From: Epiperipatus broadwayi
Lineage: Eukaryota; Onychophora; Udeonychophora; Euonychophora; Peripatidae
NCBI GenBank assembly: GCA_028023455.1
Contig: JAQFVV010000063.1
Coordinates: forward strand, 3,777,081-3,841,080
DNA length: 64,000 nt
Direction of reading: 5' to 3'
Below the pieces are notes generated by a model that searched no databases, was not told the origin of the DNA, and saw only the letters and a program-made list of their open reading frames with translations. Of this stretch, positions 1-11,728 are shown piece by piece. The translations under genes were made by a program, and so were the position numbers. The first letter of the stretch is position 1, and each line of letters starts with the position of its first letter.

Positions 1-1579
1 GTCTTGTTTTAAAAAGGAGGAAAGGGAGTTATTTATTTATTAAATTATATTTAAAAAGATGAAATTATTTATGTTTAAGATAAAAAAAATTGCCACTTGT
101 GTATTTAATCTTTAAGTCTTTAATGTTTCATTTCATTCAGATTACATTTTTTTTTTTTTAAAAAAAATTAAATATGATTTCTGATCAGATTTTTTGATAC
201 TTGATTTTTTACCTTTAAAATTATATATTTTTAAAATCTCTCAATGTATCATATCATTTTTGGAGTAGTTATTGTGAATTTTATTCTGACAAAGTTTATT
301 AGAACATTTTTACTTAAAAATAATAAATTACCTTTGCGATTTTATGCCTCTTTGTTCTCATAGTGTTAGAAATATTATTTTTTATAAGTAGATTTGGTTT
401 GTGGTTTTTAAAAACTAATCAGAATATTTGCAATTTTATATATACACACATTACTTTATGTTGCATTCATGCTAATATTAAAATAATACTGAAGTTAGAG
501 ATCAGACTTTTTATTAAAACTTGAAAACCGTGTTAATTGGACAAGGGCATTTCAAGAATCTGCTATAAATCCTTTAGCTTCTTTTTATATACAACACAGT
601 CAATATTTACATTATTAATGCCATTCACAAGTCTTTCAAAATTAAAAACATATCCAAAAATATTTTGGGGGGTAATTTTTTTGGATGATTATATTGGACG
701 ATGTGCTATTTGACTGTTAAAGAAGTATATATAACAGTATGGAAAATTGTCAGGGTGATCGGTTGTAAATAAGTGATAAAGATCTTTTATAATCAGTTCC
801 TTTTGTACTCCAAATCTATCACAATAAAATCAATGCAGCATTAAATATGTAAGTGTACAAATGCTATACAAAAGATAGAATTCTATTTTTTATATTACAC
901 GTTTTAAAAAAGAAGAAACATATACACTGGGTGCCATCTACCTTCTGGGTAAAGCAACTAATCAATTCAGTTAACCTGCACTTAAATTTATGCTTATTAT
1001 AACATCAGCTTATCAAACCTAGATCAATGGAAGCAGTAATTTTTTTGTTTATGAAAACATAGGTCAGTACAATATATTATTTAATCGTAATATCAATGAT
1101 GTAGTTTATAATTTATATTGAAACTAGAATTCTTAATAGGTTTTTCTTGTAGCTAATAATTATGCCTGAGATAAATTATTTATGCAGCTTGTAATTTTTA
1201 CTAGAGATGAATTTATAGATGGTATTCTTCTGCTATTTATAAGGAATAGGTAACATTGATTATTCAAAAAGTTTTTTAAAGGATGCCCTATGAGGAATGT
1301 GGGCATCAACAATTATGGCTGTTTTGTTTTCTATCTCATCTTTGAGTAGGACCTTTTAACTTTTGCTCTAAATATTACATACTAGACAATTAGAACAACT
1401 GACCAAACTAAACTTTTCAAGCTTGAATGGATCTTTTATAGCATAACATTTTATTATTTGACAATAGTTTTCCAAAACAAACAAAAAAAAGAGATAAAAA
1501 TGACTTGTTAAAAAACAAATAAACAGACAAACAAATAAACAAAAAACAAATCAACTTCCATCAATCAGTTTTAACTTAG
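1..1579. other. AT-rich spacer, no gene seen
   Basis: Long A and T runs with stops in all frames; no open frame, protein similarity, inverted repeat or tandem array stands out. A purine/A-rich stretch with repeated AAACAAA motifs lies near 1480-1550. Confidence 0.6.
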
Positions 1580-1659
1580 AAACTGCCTTGCACTTGCAGG
1601 CAGTTGCCTGGGTTGTGGGTTCGCGTCCTGGCCGATGTTATGACACTTAAAAAAAAAAG
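1580..1659 (+). repeat. 5'-truncated tRNA-derived SINE
   Basis: The segment starts in what would be the anticodon arm (ACTGCC...GGCAGT) and continues through a B-box-like GGTTCGCGTCC, a short tail TATGACACTT and a poly(A) run. The same sequence occurs on the other strand at 36957-37062 with a complete tRNA-like head, so this copy has lost its 5' part including the A box, as LINE-mobilised SINEs often do. It is therefore a retroposed fragment and not a functional tRNA gene. No target duplication was recognised. Confidence 0.7.
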
Positions 1660-3040
1660 AAAGAAGATAATTGATTTTTATGTTAGCAAAATTTTTTTAT
1701 CTTTTCACAATTTTTTTTTTTCTATTTCAATCAACTAGGAATTAAAACAAAATGAAATGTTTTTTTTTTAAAACAATTCCATAAAAAATATTTTTAAAAA
1801 AGTCTAAAATGAAAAATATTGCATTTATATGATTTAATAAATTATTTAAAAATTTTACATCATTTCATTTTATTTATTATTATATATACTAAACAAAGAA
1901 TTAAATCATTATCCAAAATTAATTATAAATTCATTATCAATGCCAAAGCAGATTTTCATGTGTAAATTAACTTAATTAATATATTATCCTATCTTATCAC
2001 AATTCCAAATCATATTGTAATTACTGTTATTATAAAAACTTTAAACCATTTAATCACAAATGTTTCTAGAAGAAGATAATCTTAGTGTGATCAAATCATA
2101 AATGTATAATGTGGAACTAAGATACTTATTTTACAAAAACTAGGTCAAAATAGTTTCAGCTTAAGGGAAAAAAAGAATGAAAGTTCGTAGATGTAGATCA
2201 AAGAATAAATATCCTCATTTTGCATTATATATTAATGAAAAAATACAGGTCATTTGAACAGGCTAAGATTGTCTTTGAGAAGAATGAAAAAAAAAGAGAA
2301 AAATTAATAAATCTCTTTGACTGAAGATTTATGATTTTGAAGCTATTAATTTGTTTAAAAATTTTTGATATTAAAGATAATTGGAATGTGAGTTGAATTT
2401 GTGGCAATATATTATAATATACATTTATTTTGTGTTGTATTACTTTATACTGGGAAACTAGTGATAATGAATTTATAATTTAATTTTGGCTAGTGATATA
2501 ATTGTAAATTGATGTACTTAATTCATTATATTGACTACTTTTGCTTTTAACTTTTGATATTGTATTATAGATATAAATAACATTAACTTGGTTCATATAT
2601 TTATAATTTATAGTACTAACTTTAATTACATTATAGCTGGGTCATACTGACCATCAACTGAGGAATGAATATTACAAAAAGTAATTATAGAGGCACTGTT
2701 GGCATTGATGAATAACGAGATTGAAAGTTGAGGCCTTAAAGTAACAGCAGAGGAAATTCCTAATGTCTGCTCCAATAAATGACTATGGATGGGCTGCTCA
2801 TTAACCCACATCAATTAGCATAATGAGTTTATTGGCTTGGTCAGATTATTAATACAGATGAAAACATAATGGATAGAATTAATAAAAGTAAACATGGATA
2901 GGAGTTCTTTTAATAGAAATAACTTGTGTTTGTAAATAAAAGTTTTTAATAGATGGTTTATGTATCTGAGAGTTGTACACGTATTAGAAAAGCAGTTCAA
3001 AGACTTTAGTTCACTGATGATGTATAGGAAATATAAGGAA
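1660..3040. other. AT-rich spacer, no gene seen
   Basis: Only short, T-rich chance reading frames. A slightly more balanced patch at 2630-2815 stays open on the minus strand for about 60 codons but has no motif I recognise. Confidence 0.5.
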
Positions 3041-3049
3041 TTTAAAAAA

Positions 3050-3340
3050 AAAAAAAAAAAGTAAAGTAAATGGGTGAGAGAACAGGCAGGTATAAGGGTC
3101 CTTATTGAAAACCAAACTTAAATGGAATTGGGCTGGACATATTTCTAGAAGCTGTAAATGTAAGATTTGTACATCCATGCAACAAAATCCAGAGTATAGG
3201 TAAAACACACCAAAGCTGATCGACTGTAGATGGTGAGATCCAGAGCTCGACCAAAATTTCAACTCATTCACCCCTACTCCATAACCTAATATCCTATGAA
3301 TGACATTTTCTAAGTTACACATGAGTTCAATTTTCAATTG
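3050..3340 (+). pseudogene. RTE-like LINE reverse-transcriptase 3' fragment
   Basis: At 3114-3149 the plus strand reads KLKWNWAGHISR. A block of the form 'KWNWAGHI.R' is a characteristic conserved motif just after the reverse-transcriptase domain of RTE-type LINE proteins and their relatives. Downstream about 60 further residues can be followed only by changing frame and passing stops, and they keep the basic, Trp/Pro-containing character of that tail. Upstream no RT core could be followed, so the copy is strongly 5'-truncated, the usual fate of LINE insertions. A longer open frame on the opposite strand here is a shadow. The element is dead; the exact clade is inferred from this single motif. 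Confidence 0.6.
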
Positions 3341-3890
3341 TGGGCTGGCAGTAGCAAAGGATGGAGCAAGAGACTCTGGGAATAACTAAATAACTATTAA
3401 ATTAGCGAACACACACATATGGCTAAGTGAACTAACAATATATTAATAATTAATAACTAAGTCTAACAGATGTATTCATATATATATATAATGATATACA
3501 CATAAATTAATATGGGGTTGGATGTGAATTTCGTTTACAAGCAATAAAGAAATATAAACGAGTTATATTTTAAATAATAATTTAAAAAATTAAAATAAAA
3601 GAAATCATAAATAAAATACTTATATAATCGGTCCGTGGGATATTACACTCGCAGGCATTATATAATAAATGAGATTGTAGTTATATATTCTCTCATTATA
3701 TATTGTACCTATACTGATATAGGCACATATAATTTTATCTAAAATTATATTATTAAAATAATCGTTCATAAAAGAAAACATAAAATTAAACGTTGAAGAG
3801 TTTATTGCAGTTTGTTTTAGAAAAAAGATAAGAATTAAATAGTTTTCTAGCGTTAGTTTTTGAAATAAAAAATGCTACAATTAATTAATC
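3341..3890. other. AT-rich spacer, no gene seen
   Basis: Contains short AT dinucleotide runs (around 3478-3490) and no coding signal. If the LTR proposed at about 3912 is real, the right part of this spacer would be remnant internal sequence upstream of its polypurine tract. Confidence 0.4.
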
Positions 3891-4284
3891 AAAAGGGGGG
3901 AGGGGGAGTCTTGGTTTGAGAAATGAAACTAAGGGCTATAAAAGGAAGTAAAGAGTTTTTATTAGTATTCATAAAAATATAATTTAAAAAGTTAAAACGT
4001 ACAAATCTCTTTTCATTCAAGTTTAATTAAAGAAAAAAATAATGTTAAAACTAAATAGTAAATTGTATTAAAAATATATGTGCGTATATATGTGCGATTT
4101 GTAAATAAATAAAAATGTATGCGAAATAAAAGAAGATTATCATTAAAAACACGGCAATGGTTATTAATAAAATAAAACAACACGTTTATCAAATGATTAT
4201 CACTGGAATTTTGACAACACATCTTTGAAGGAGATATTACAATGACAACACGTCACAGGTATAAATAGACTTTTTTTATCAGAC

Positions 4285-4372
4285 AGTTAGTCAGTTCACA
4301 AATTAGTTGAGTCAATCAGTTCACAAAGTAATTGAGTAGTGCAGTTCAGAAATTAATTGAGCAGTTAACAAA
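4285..4372. repeat. short degenerate tandem repeat
   Basis: The motif CAGTTCACAAA(T/G)TA(A/G)TTGAG appears about three times in succession, each time with substitutions. It starts about 25 bp after the TATA-like TATAAATAG, so it would lie around or just after a transcription start if this is a promoter. Confidence 0.6.
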
Positions 4373-5032
4373 CAAAATGCAGTTTTGAGAAGATCTTGGG
4401 AACGCACGTTTATCTCCAGCCCAGATGTCCTAGAAAACATCTGCCCATGAAATAATGTCAGCTTAACATCTTAGAAAATCTCCGTCAGTATCTATTTGTC
4501 TCCGATAGTAATAATCGTGAATAATAAGGAAACTCATCAAGGAAACGTCCCAGCCGGCTGGAAGCATTCATACTGGAACCATTCATACTGGAAGAAACAA
4601 CAAACAAGAAGAAAACAAAGTGTTAAATCTACGTTCAAAATCCTAGGTAAAACATTTGCTTATTTTCGTTTATACTGTAATAGCCATTGCATTTCATTAA
4701 TTTGTGTGAATCCTCCAAGAGTCTAATTATATGAACTCGATATCATACATAAATGAACTATTGATATGTGTGTTTAAATTTCAAATGCTATAATACTTTA
4801 TTATTATTATGTGTGTGCATGAGTTAATATGTGCGTGATCCTTATATCAATGTTATTGGTTAAATTAGATAAATACCAGTGTTCGGTTATGAAAATATAC
4901 AAGAATATTTAAACTAGTTTAGAAATGTTAATTTAAAAATATGCGTGTGTTTTTATTAGAATTATAAAATGTTTAAATTTAGTAAATAAATGTTAGTTAA
5001 TAAATTGTCTTTAAAATTAAACTTTATTTGTC

Positions 5033-5128
5033 GGTCAATTCTTTTTATCAATTCTTTTACCAAATTCTTTTTTATCAAATTCTTTTATCAACTCCTTTTA
5101 CAATTCTTTTATCAAGTCTTTTAACCAC
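5033..5128. repeat. degenerate minisatellite of TTCTTTTATCAA units
   Basis: Six imperfect units built on ATTCTTTTATCAA follow each other at roughly 14-18-bp spacing (for example ATTCTTTTTATCA, ATTCTTTTACCA, ATTCTTTTATCA, ACTCCTTTTACA, ATTCTTTTATCA, GTCTTTTAACC). The array sits near the right end of the possible LTR. I see no coding sense in it. Confidence 0.75.
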
Positions 5129-6076
5129 TAATTATATATATAATCTGTTAGTGATTACAAACAACTGAGCTAGTCGTGGATTTAGGCGTTGAGTTAGTGG
5201 GCACTGTTCAAAGTGCATTGTCTATTCTTTTAGTATTCTTTTAGAATAAACAGCTGGCGCAAAAAGTGCTTTGAACTTGGTGTTGAACTCAACAGCCGAG
5301 AAGAAGCTATGTCCTGGAAAGGTAACGCTAGTTATATACTTTATAGCTATCATTTGGGCATACATACTCTCCGAGTATGTTCTTCTCTGCCTAAGAGACC
5401 GGTGTTTCGAATGCATCATATTAGAAAATGGTTCAATATATATTTAATAAATTAATCTGCAGTGATCATGTTTATGCCTCTATTAATATACCAAATCCTA
5501 GCTAGTTTGCAGTCTGCCAAATCACATGGAGTATATTAGCCCAAGTTATATAACTAACATACAACGCTTCTGTGGCATCTGTCTATATATAACAGGTTAA
5601 GAGTTGAGCACATAATCAGGCTCAAAGATACGCAAGTTAGCATGATAATCTAGATTAGGTTCAGCTTAATGCTGAATAATCATTTAACACGAGAGAAAAG
5701 TGGTTTACACTGGGTCTATTGACACATGCTATGGCACATATTAAAATAATAATAAAAGGAAAGGTGTGAGTGGGTCATTATTCACAGGCTTCAGCATCCA
5801 ATGCTCAGTGCCCTAGGACTGAATGACTTGCTACGAATATGAGAACATTAATAGTTCAGGGAATTAGATAAGCTGTAATAACAATCGGGACCCTTGTGTT
5901 CTAAAATAGTTTGCTTTATCCGAACTAGATGTATGAGGCTAATCTCCATCAGCACTCATAAGAAAACATGCAGCAAGCAATTAGTGTACTATAGGTACTT
6001 ACTAATGACATGGTCACAACCTATACATATATAAAACATAAATGCATTTAACTAACTTATCGTTTATTTGCATATC

Positions 6077-6300
6077 TATTATAACGGGACAGCCTATTTG
6101 ATAGCCTTAGTTGAGGCACCAAATATAACGGAACGGCATTTAATCATCCCAGTTGATGTATTAAATGTAATATAATCAATTATATTTAATGTTTAGAAAT
6201 CATTAACTTAATGCTTCACAGTTAGGTTCGCCAAATATAACAGAATGGATTATATTTAAAATCTAAGTTGGTCTTGTTAAATATAAAGAGATGATTAAAT
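6077..6300. repeat. degenerate ~45-bp repeats with ATATAACGGAACGG core
   Basis: Four related blocks begin TATAACGGGACAG (6079), ATATAACGGAACGG (6122), ATATAACAGAATGG (6234) and ATATAAAGAGATG (6281). The first three are followed 15-20 bp later by AGTTGAGG, AGTTGATG and AAGTTGGT. Spacing is about 45 bp within two pairs, with a longer gap between the pairs. Probably a decayed tandem array; function unknown. Confidence 0.5.
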
Positions 6301-7211
6301 TCCTTAGAAAGAGGATACGCATTTCACTACAATCGGACTTTGGGTCTTCAAGTAGAATGCTAGAAATGAATCGATGAAATACTAAATCCATGATTATATA
6401 TATCTTTATTATGCTAGCTCAATAATCTTTAAATAAGTTTAAATACAATTTAGACCAGGTCATCCATCTTTCATCCCTCTTTCAGTCACCATTATGCCAT
6501 GATATTCAAACTCACGGAGAATTTGCAATTAGCTCTTTTCAGGAATAATTTCAAAACAAGTTATTTCATATGCCTTTATATAAGCATTAATTATAACTAT
6601 TATTCATATGATATTTATAATACTAGCATATATATAATATAATTCAATAATGATTAGACAAAGAGATCACGTTAACAAATCAATATTTAATAAACAATAA
6701 AAAATATAATAGAATAGATAATAAAATATTAATAAATAAATACGGATGAATTTTATCATTTTAAAAGAATATTAATAAATGATATTTTTTATTTAATACC
6801 CTATGATAAAACTCAATACTATAATAAACTTTCAAAAATTAAAGAAAATAGCTTAAATTAACAGATATATAAAAACAATATCTGGGTTCAAAAATTAATA
6901 ATTTATGTAACTTATTAATTTATTTATCGTTTTTATTTATATGCTTCACAATTACCCATATATAAGTATTATTTACCATTGTATAACTTATATATTATAT
7001 GTATTTTTAATAAATAAAAATACATTAAACGTTTACAATATTACGTAGTAAACACAATATAATCCTGTTTAAGATATGTCAAATAATAACTATTTTTTAT
7101 ATCCCTCATCTAATTTGATGAATTATGTTAAGCTTTCAATTAATTATATTTAATAATAAATATAATTTTCCTTTTAAGATATATATGATGCGATGCCAAA
7201 TTTGAAATAAA

Positions 7212-7234
7212 GATAATAATAATAATAATAATAA
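7212..7234. repeat. (AAT)n microsatellite
   Basis: About seven uninterrupted AAT units. Confidence 0.9.
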
Positions 7235-8546
7235 ACATATTAAAATAATATAAGCATTATTATAATATATATAAATAAATAATAAAGGAAACTTATTTAT
7301 AAGAGAGTTGAGAGTAGATATTGAAGTCTATAGTTCATCATCCCAATGAAGATCTCTTACGAAGCACATCACCAATCCATTGGTACAATGATGATTCCAT
7401 TTATCCTTAAACGATAAACTGTTAATAACATCCAATGACCGGATTAATGTGACATAAAATAAATATTCTTCGAATGTAGATGTTCTTAATCTTCATTTCT
7501 CTATTATCACTAGACGTTCTATATATTCAATATTTCAAAATATTTTAAAATAGCATGCAAGGTTGGTTTCGAAACCTTTACGATATAAAGCTGTTTTACT
7601 CAAAACACATTGTTTTATCCTATATATATATATAATTATCTTAAATTTATATATATCTGAAGAATCACGGAAGTATTAAAACAACGTAGTTTCCAAAAAA
7701 CTTAAACAGACGTTCTTTTCTTTTATATTGCTATTCCTTTAAGATTGAGTAGAAAATTAAATATATTTTCCTTGCAGACTTTTAATCCATAAATTATTTT
7801 AATTTGGAAAAGTTAATATTTAAATTCCAATCGTTAAATAGTAGTATTGATAAAAGAAAAATGCTATTTTTAAAGAGAAAAGATTTTCTTTTTCTTTCGT
7901 TTTTTTATATCAAGAGAACGAACAAATCTGCTCGTGTGTTATATACAAGTTCATGCTTAACTCAACTATCAATTGTTCCACTGACATTAAGATTTAATAA
8001 TAAAATAAAAAAAAATATATAAGTATTTATTCTTAACTTCAAATCTGGCATTTTACTCAAAAGCTTAAGGTATGTATTATTTAAAACTTAAGTGTATATA
8101 AAAATAGTACATATATGTTACATAATAAAATAGTCAAATAAAAATTTATATTTATAAATAATTTCACAAGAGATAAAACACGTTAGACCAATAATAATAA
8201 CTGTAAGTTACTATTATACTATATAATCCAGTTCTCAAGACTAGTATCTCAAACATACTACTTAGGGACTTAATTAATTAGTAATAAATATTGATATACA
8301 AAAACTGCATGGCTAGTTCCTATGATATACGGATTACATATATAGAAAGTTATAATTAATAGCTATAGCTAAGCGAACTACAACTTTATCTAGGATGTAA
8401 CTGATTACTACAATATTAATTCATGAAATTAATCAGTATAAATAATAATATCTCGAAACAGCGAGTTGAGAGTAATAATTCTCATATTTAATGTTTATTA
8501 AAATGAAGATATGAAAATATCTTCACAAAGAAATAGACTAAATTAT

Positions 8547-8550
8547 ATAT
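8547..8550. repeat. target-site duplication, left copy (ATAT)
   Basis: The four bases directly before the left LTR are ATAT, and the four directly after the right LTR (15750-15753) are the same. In so AT-rich a region a 4-bp match has limited weight alone, but it fits the TG...CA ends and the 4-6-bp duplications typical of Ty3-type integration. Confidence 0.6.
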
Positions 8551-10230
8551 TGTGATGATCGCACATACTGCGGTCACACATATAGATATTTAACATTTAA
8601 AGAATGTTAAATATTGTGCTTGGGTTATAAAAAAAAGTGAGTTTAAAAAAATTACAAAACAAAGAAATGTTTAAGTAAAAAAGAGAGGGAATTAGAATCG
8701 AAAGATTCTTATCTTTTACCCTTCAAAATTCAGATTTTAGAAAGAATAGAAATATTAAGGTGAGAAATATCGGTATTATGTGTTCAGTGTAAGATTTAAA
8801 AAAAATGAGAAAGGAAATATAAATAAAATAGAAACTTAATGATATAAGAAAGAGCGATAGTTGGGGAGTTTAAATAAAATATAAGTAAAATTTAGAATGC
8901 AACGAAAAGATAAAGATCTGGTCTTAAAATTACACATTTTGACGAAAATGAAATGCATGTGTGAATGTATGAATAAAGGGAGTAAGGTTTATTTCATGTC
9001 AAAATGAAATAATTTTAGTAAAGAAAATGATTGATAAATAAATGTAAAATATTATATTATAAAATTGTATCAAATTGAAAGTAATTTTGTATAAGTTGCT
9101 GAAAGCATGTTAAAGTAAAAAGGTGTGAAATAAAAATACAGCGGGAGATCAAGATAAGGAAGAAATTTGAAAAATAAAGGACATTAATTAATTAATTGGA
9201 AAACAGTATTGGTTGAGACTTCAGTGAAGACACTGCTCTGATAAGAAGCAGAGAAATATAATAGAAAGCAGACATGAAAGTTAAATTGGAGAACATGAAA
9301 ACAAACTATAACCTAAGGGAAGCTTCGAGGATGTGTGGCTAAGGGCCAGTCGCGATCGCCGGTCTTTCCAGACTTCCGTCTCAATGTAACAACTGCCGGT
9401 GTAGCGCCTGCCGAAGAGTTCATTTTTGCCTTGCCTTGATGCCCACAATACGGAGGAGTTCCAACAATCAAATCTACCCGAAGAGCGACCATTCCCTACT
9501 AAAGAAGTGGAAAAAATTCCACGGGACAGTCAGCAAGACGCCAAGTTTATTCGAAGACTTTATCACCTAGGTAATTATGAATAAGACATTTTATATAATT
9601 ATGTGCACATACCTTTAAGTTTAATGCAATTGCCAATCCCACATATAATGAGATAGACATTAATTAGACTCTGAATATTTGAAATGACTATAAAGGGATA
9701 ATTTATTTCCACATATTGCAATCATTTATAGAATCTTCTATTGTATTTATTTATTTTTTTGTAGTGTTATAGCATAATCTGTTTTTTTTTATATTGAGTG
9801 TTTCTTTTATTATAATTTATTGTATTAAATATCCTTTATTTATGTAAAATCTGTTTCGTCTCTTTCTTCGCCACTTCCAAAAAATAATATAATCTTAGGG
9901 TTAGGAATAATTATTATGCATTTGAGTACTTAATTAACACATGAAGCTAGTGGTGCAGTATTTGATCCCATTAAATTGATAATTATCCAAGCGCTGTAAC
10001 TCTGTTAAATCTTACAGCAGTCGGGAGAAAGTTGACCGGGAAATATAACCTGGGGCTATATCTGTATAGCATACAAGTTTGGTCAAGTACAGATATAGAC
10101 TCGTTTATGTCTGTATTTTCTTTCTGCTTGTGGTAGGGGAAAGTGGACGATCTTGAATTATAAGAATTCCCCATTATATCTATATATAAAAGCGAAGTTT
10201 AAGCCTTTCGATCGTCGGGTTTCCGTTACA
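8551..10230 (+). repeat. left long terminal repeat (5' LTR)
   Basis: A 1680-bp direct repeat of 14056-15749. It has TG...CA ends, an A-rich U3-like first 750 bp, a distinctly GC-richer block at about 9320-9545 and a second A/T-rich half. A TATA-like TATATATAAAA lies at 10181-10191, only ~40 bp before the LTR end; if it drives transcription, R and U5 would be extremely short. Differences from the right LTR include loss of a ~20-bp piece beside GATCGCCGGTC (near 9355) and a unique GCATGTGTGAATG segment near 8955. Confidence 0.92.
10181..10191 (+). promoter_or_regulatory. TATA-like box near the 3' end of the left LTR
   Basis: TATATATAAAA followed by a G/C-containing stretch and the LTR end at 10230. 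The matching copy is at about 15701-15711 in the right LTR. The position would put a start site at about 10210-10220. In an AT-rich genome chance TATA motifs are common, so this is a candidate only. Confidence 0.4.
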
Positions 10231-10234
10231 TTTT

Positions 10235-10252
10235 TGGGGGCCAGTCTGGGAT
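10235..10252 (+). promoter_or_regulatory. primer-binding site, tRNA-Pro-like
   Basis: TGGGGGCCAGTCTGGGAT begins with TGG, lies 4 bp inside the left LTR, and resembles the proline-tRNA class of primer sites (about 15 of 18 positions by my recollection). The 3' end of a host tRNA would pair here to start minus-strand DNA synthesis. Confidence 0.65.
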
Positions 10253-11728
10253 TTCTATTGCTGTGCAATTAGTGATCACGTGTTGAATTAATTTTATAAG
10301 ATAACGTAAATATTTTCTAAAAAAAAAAAAAAAAATTCTTTTTAATACATGTGTTTTTTAAAAATGTATAAAATTAGCGTCGTAAATCAGAGTGGTTAGA
10401 AGCGAAGACGAAGGTGATAAATTTTTTGCTTTATAATACTTCATATATGTGTTTCATAGTTAAATGTGTACAAAGAATAGGAAGGGAAATTTTTTATTAA
10501 GAAAGTTTTGAAATGCGTAGTGACGTATTTAATAAAAGACCAGAAGTATTCCACTATAATCGCCACGAACAAAGAATGGATTATCTCAAATAATTGCTGT
10601 AATGAAATATAAATCGTTTCAGGAAAAAAGAATAAAGCAAAGTTTCGTGAAAGTTTTAATGCTAAGTAATAAAAATAGTCGCATAGTCCAGTTAAGTTAA
10701 AAATAAATAAATGTGTGTATTAATTCATAATCATAATAATAAAGTGTATTCAGCTATAATTATAGTGATCAAATATAGATTATCTAGATGTTTGTTGTAA
10801 TGAAAATAAAGTAGTTAAGTTAAAAAGAATAAAATAGTTTTAGTAAGGTTTTCATCATAAATGATAGATTCTAAAATATTCGCATATCTCAGTTAAGTTG
10901 AAGTGAAGAAATATATATGTCGGACTCTAGAATAATCGCATGTATAAGCGAAGTTGAGAAGATATATGTGTGAATTTATAATAACGTATCCCAGTTAAGC
11001 CGAAAATAAATGATTTATAATGATAAATGATAAAAATGTTCGAGTGTATTTGTTAGGTTGAAGAAAAATAGGTACGTATGATTTTAAATATTCGAGAAAA
11101 GAAAGTAATCGATAAATTACAAAACGTAGTAAGTATAACGAAGTATATTAATTAAGTTGAGGAAATGTATGTGTATGATTTTAAAAAATAATCGTGAGGA
11201 TAACTTGATCAATAAAGTGCTAAAATAGCCTGTACAACGAAGTTTACCTATGAAATGGAAAGAAACATATGTGTATGATTTTAAAATAGTAAAGAGACAA
11301 GATAAGTTACAAACATAGTGTGTGTGTAACGAAGGAGGTTAGTCTGTTAAAAAATATATATATATGTGTATGATTTTTGTTTTAAAACAACCGTGACCTT
11401 AAAGTGATCGGAAATTATAAACGGAATATTAGAAATATATATATCATTAAGTGTGACATTAATTGAAGTATAGTGAGTCAGAGTTGAATAAGTTGGAAAA
11501 AAATATAGGACAAACATCAAGCGAACAAGAGGGTGAACCAGAGTGCGGATGTGTGGGTTGGCTAGCGATCTAAATGCTAACTGACAAATAACAAATATAT
11601 TAAAAGTTAATCAAAGCGGAAAGCAAAGAGTCAGTAGAAAGAGATTTTTTATATAAACCTATCCAGAAGAGTTCAATAATAATAATAGTAAATACAGATA
11701 TCAAGAAGGGTTACATAAAGTTATATTT
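10253..11728 (+). other. long leader of the LTR element
   Basis: About 1.5 kb between the primer-binding site and the gag start, with no substantial open frame. Poly(A) occurs at 10321-10335. Most of the second half consists of the degenerate repeats listed separately. Such a long, repeated leader is unusual and may carry packaging or translation-control signals. Confidence 0.7.
10685..11405 (+). repeat. degenerate repeats in the LTR-element leader
   Basis: A unit with the pattern (C)AGTTAAGTTGAAGAAA..ATATGTGTATGATTTTAAAATA.TCG recurs about nine times at spacings of roughly 45-100 bp, starting near 10690, 10815, 10890, 10950, 10992, 11052, 11152, 11255 and 11340. The later copies share an almost identical TATGTGTATGATTTTAAAA core. 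Units have diverged much more from each other than the two LTRs have, so the array is older than this insertion. Confidence 0.65.

Larger units (their letters stand above)
3892..5153 (+). repeat. possible decayed LTR with upstream polypurine tract
   Basis: A purine tract (AAAAGGGGGGAGGGGGAG, 3893-3910) is followed by sequence with LTR-like architecture: a TATA-like TATAAATAG near 4260, about 30 bp later a set of imperfect CAGTTCACAAA...TTGAG repeats (4285-4370), a more GC-rich leader-like block to about 4620, then an A/T-rich stretch and a right end reading ...GTGATTACA near 5153. These resemble polypurine tract, U3 promoter, R/U5 and CA terminus. No second copy, primer-binding site or target duplication was found, so it could be a solo LTR or a coincidence. 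Confidence 0.3.
5154..8550. other. unresolved, mostly non-coding region
   Basis: Base composition is less skewed than in neighbouring spacers between 5200 and 6500, which suggests old transposon or gene sequence, but no family could be assigned. On the minus strand near 6540-6455 a short frame (REFEYHGIMVTERGM) faintly resembles the Ty3 reverse-transcriptase palm/connection region; this is too short to call. From 6600 to 8550 the sequence is A/T-rich with TATATA runs and no gene. Confidence 0.35.

Noticed and set aside
3011-3337. 108-codon minus-strand frame
   Set aside because: It is antisense to the LINE fragment on the plus strand and starts from a low-complexity poly(A) tract.
6455-6545. 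Ty3 reverse-transcriptase remnant on the minus strand (REFEYHGIMVTERGM)
   Set aside because: About 15 residues of weak similarity without flanking motifs; not enough to call.
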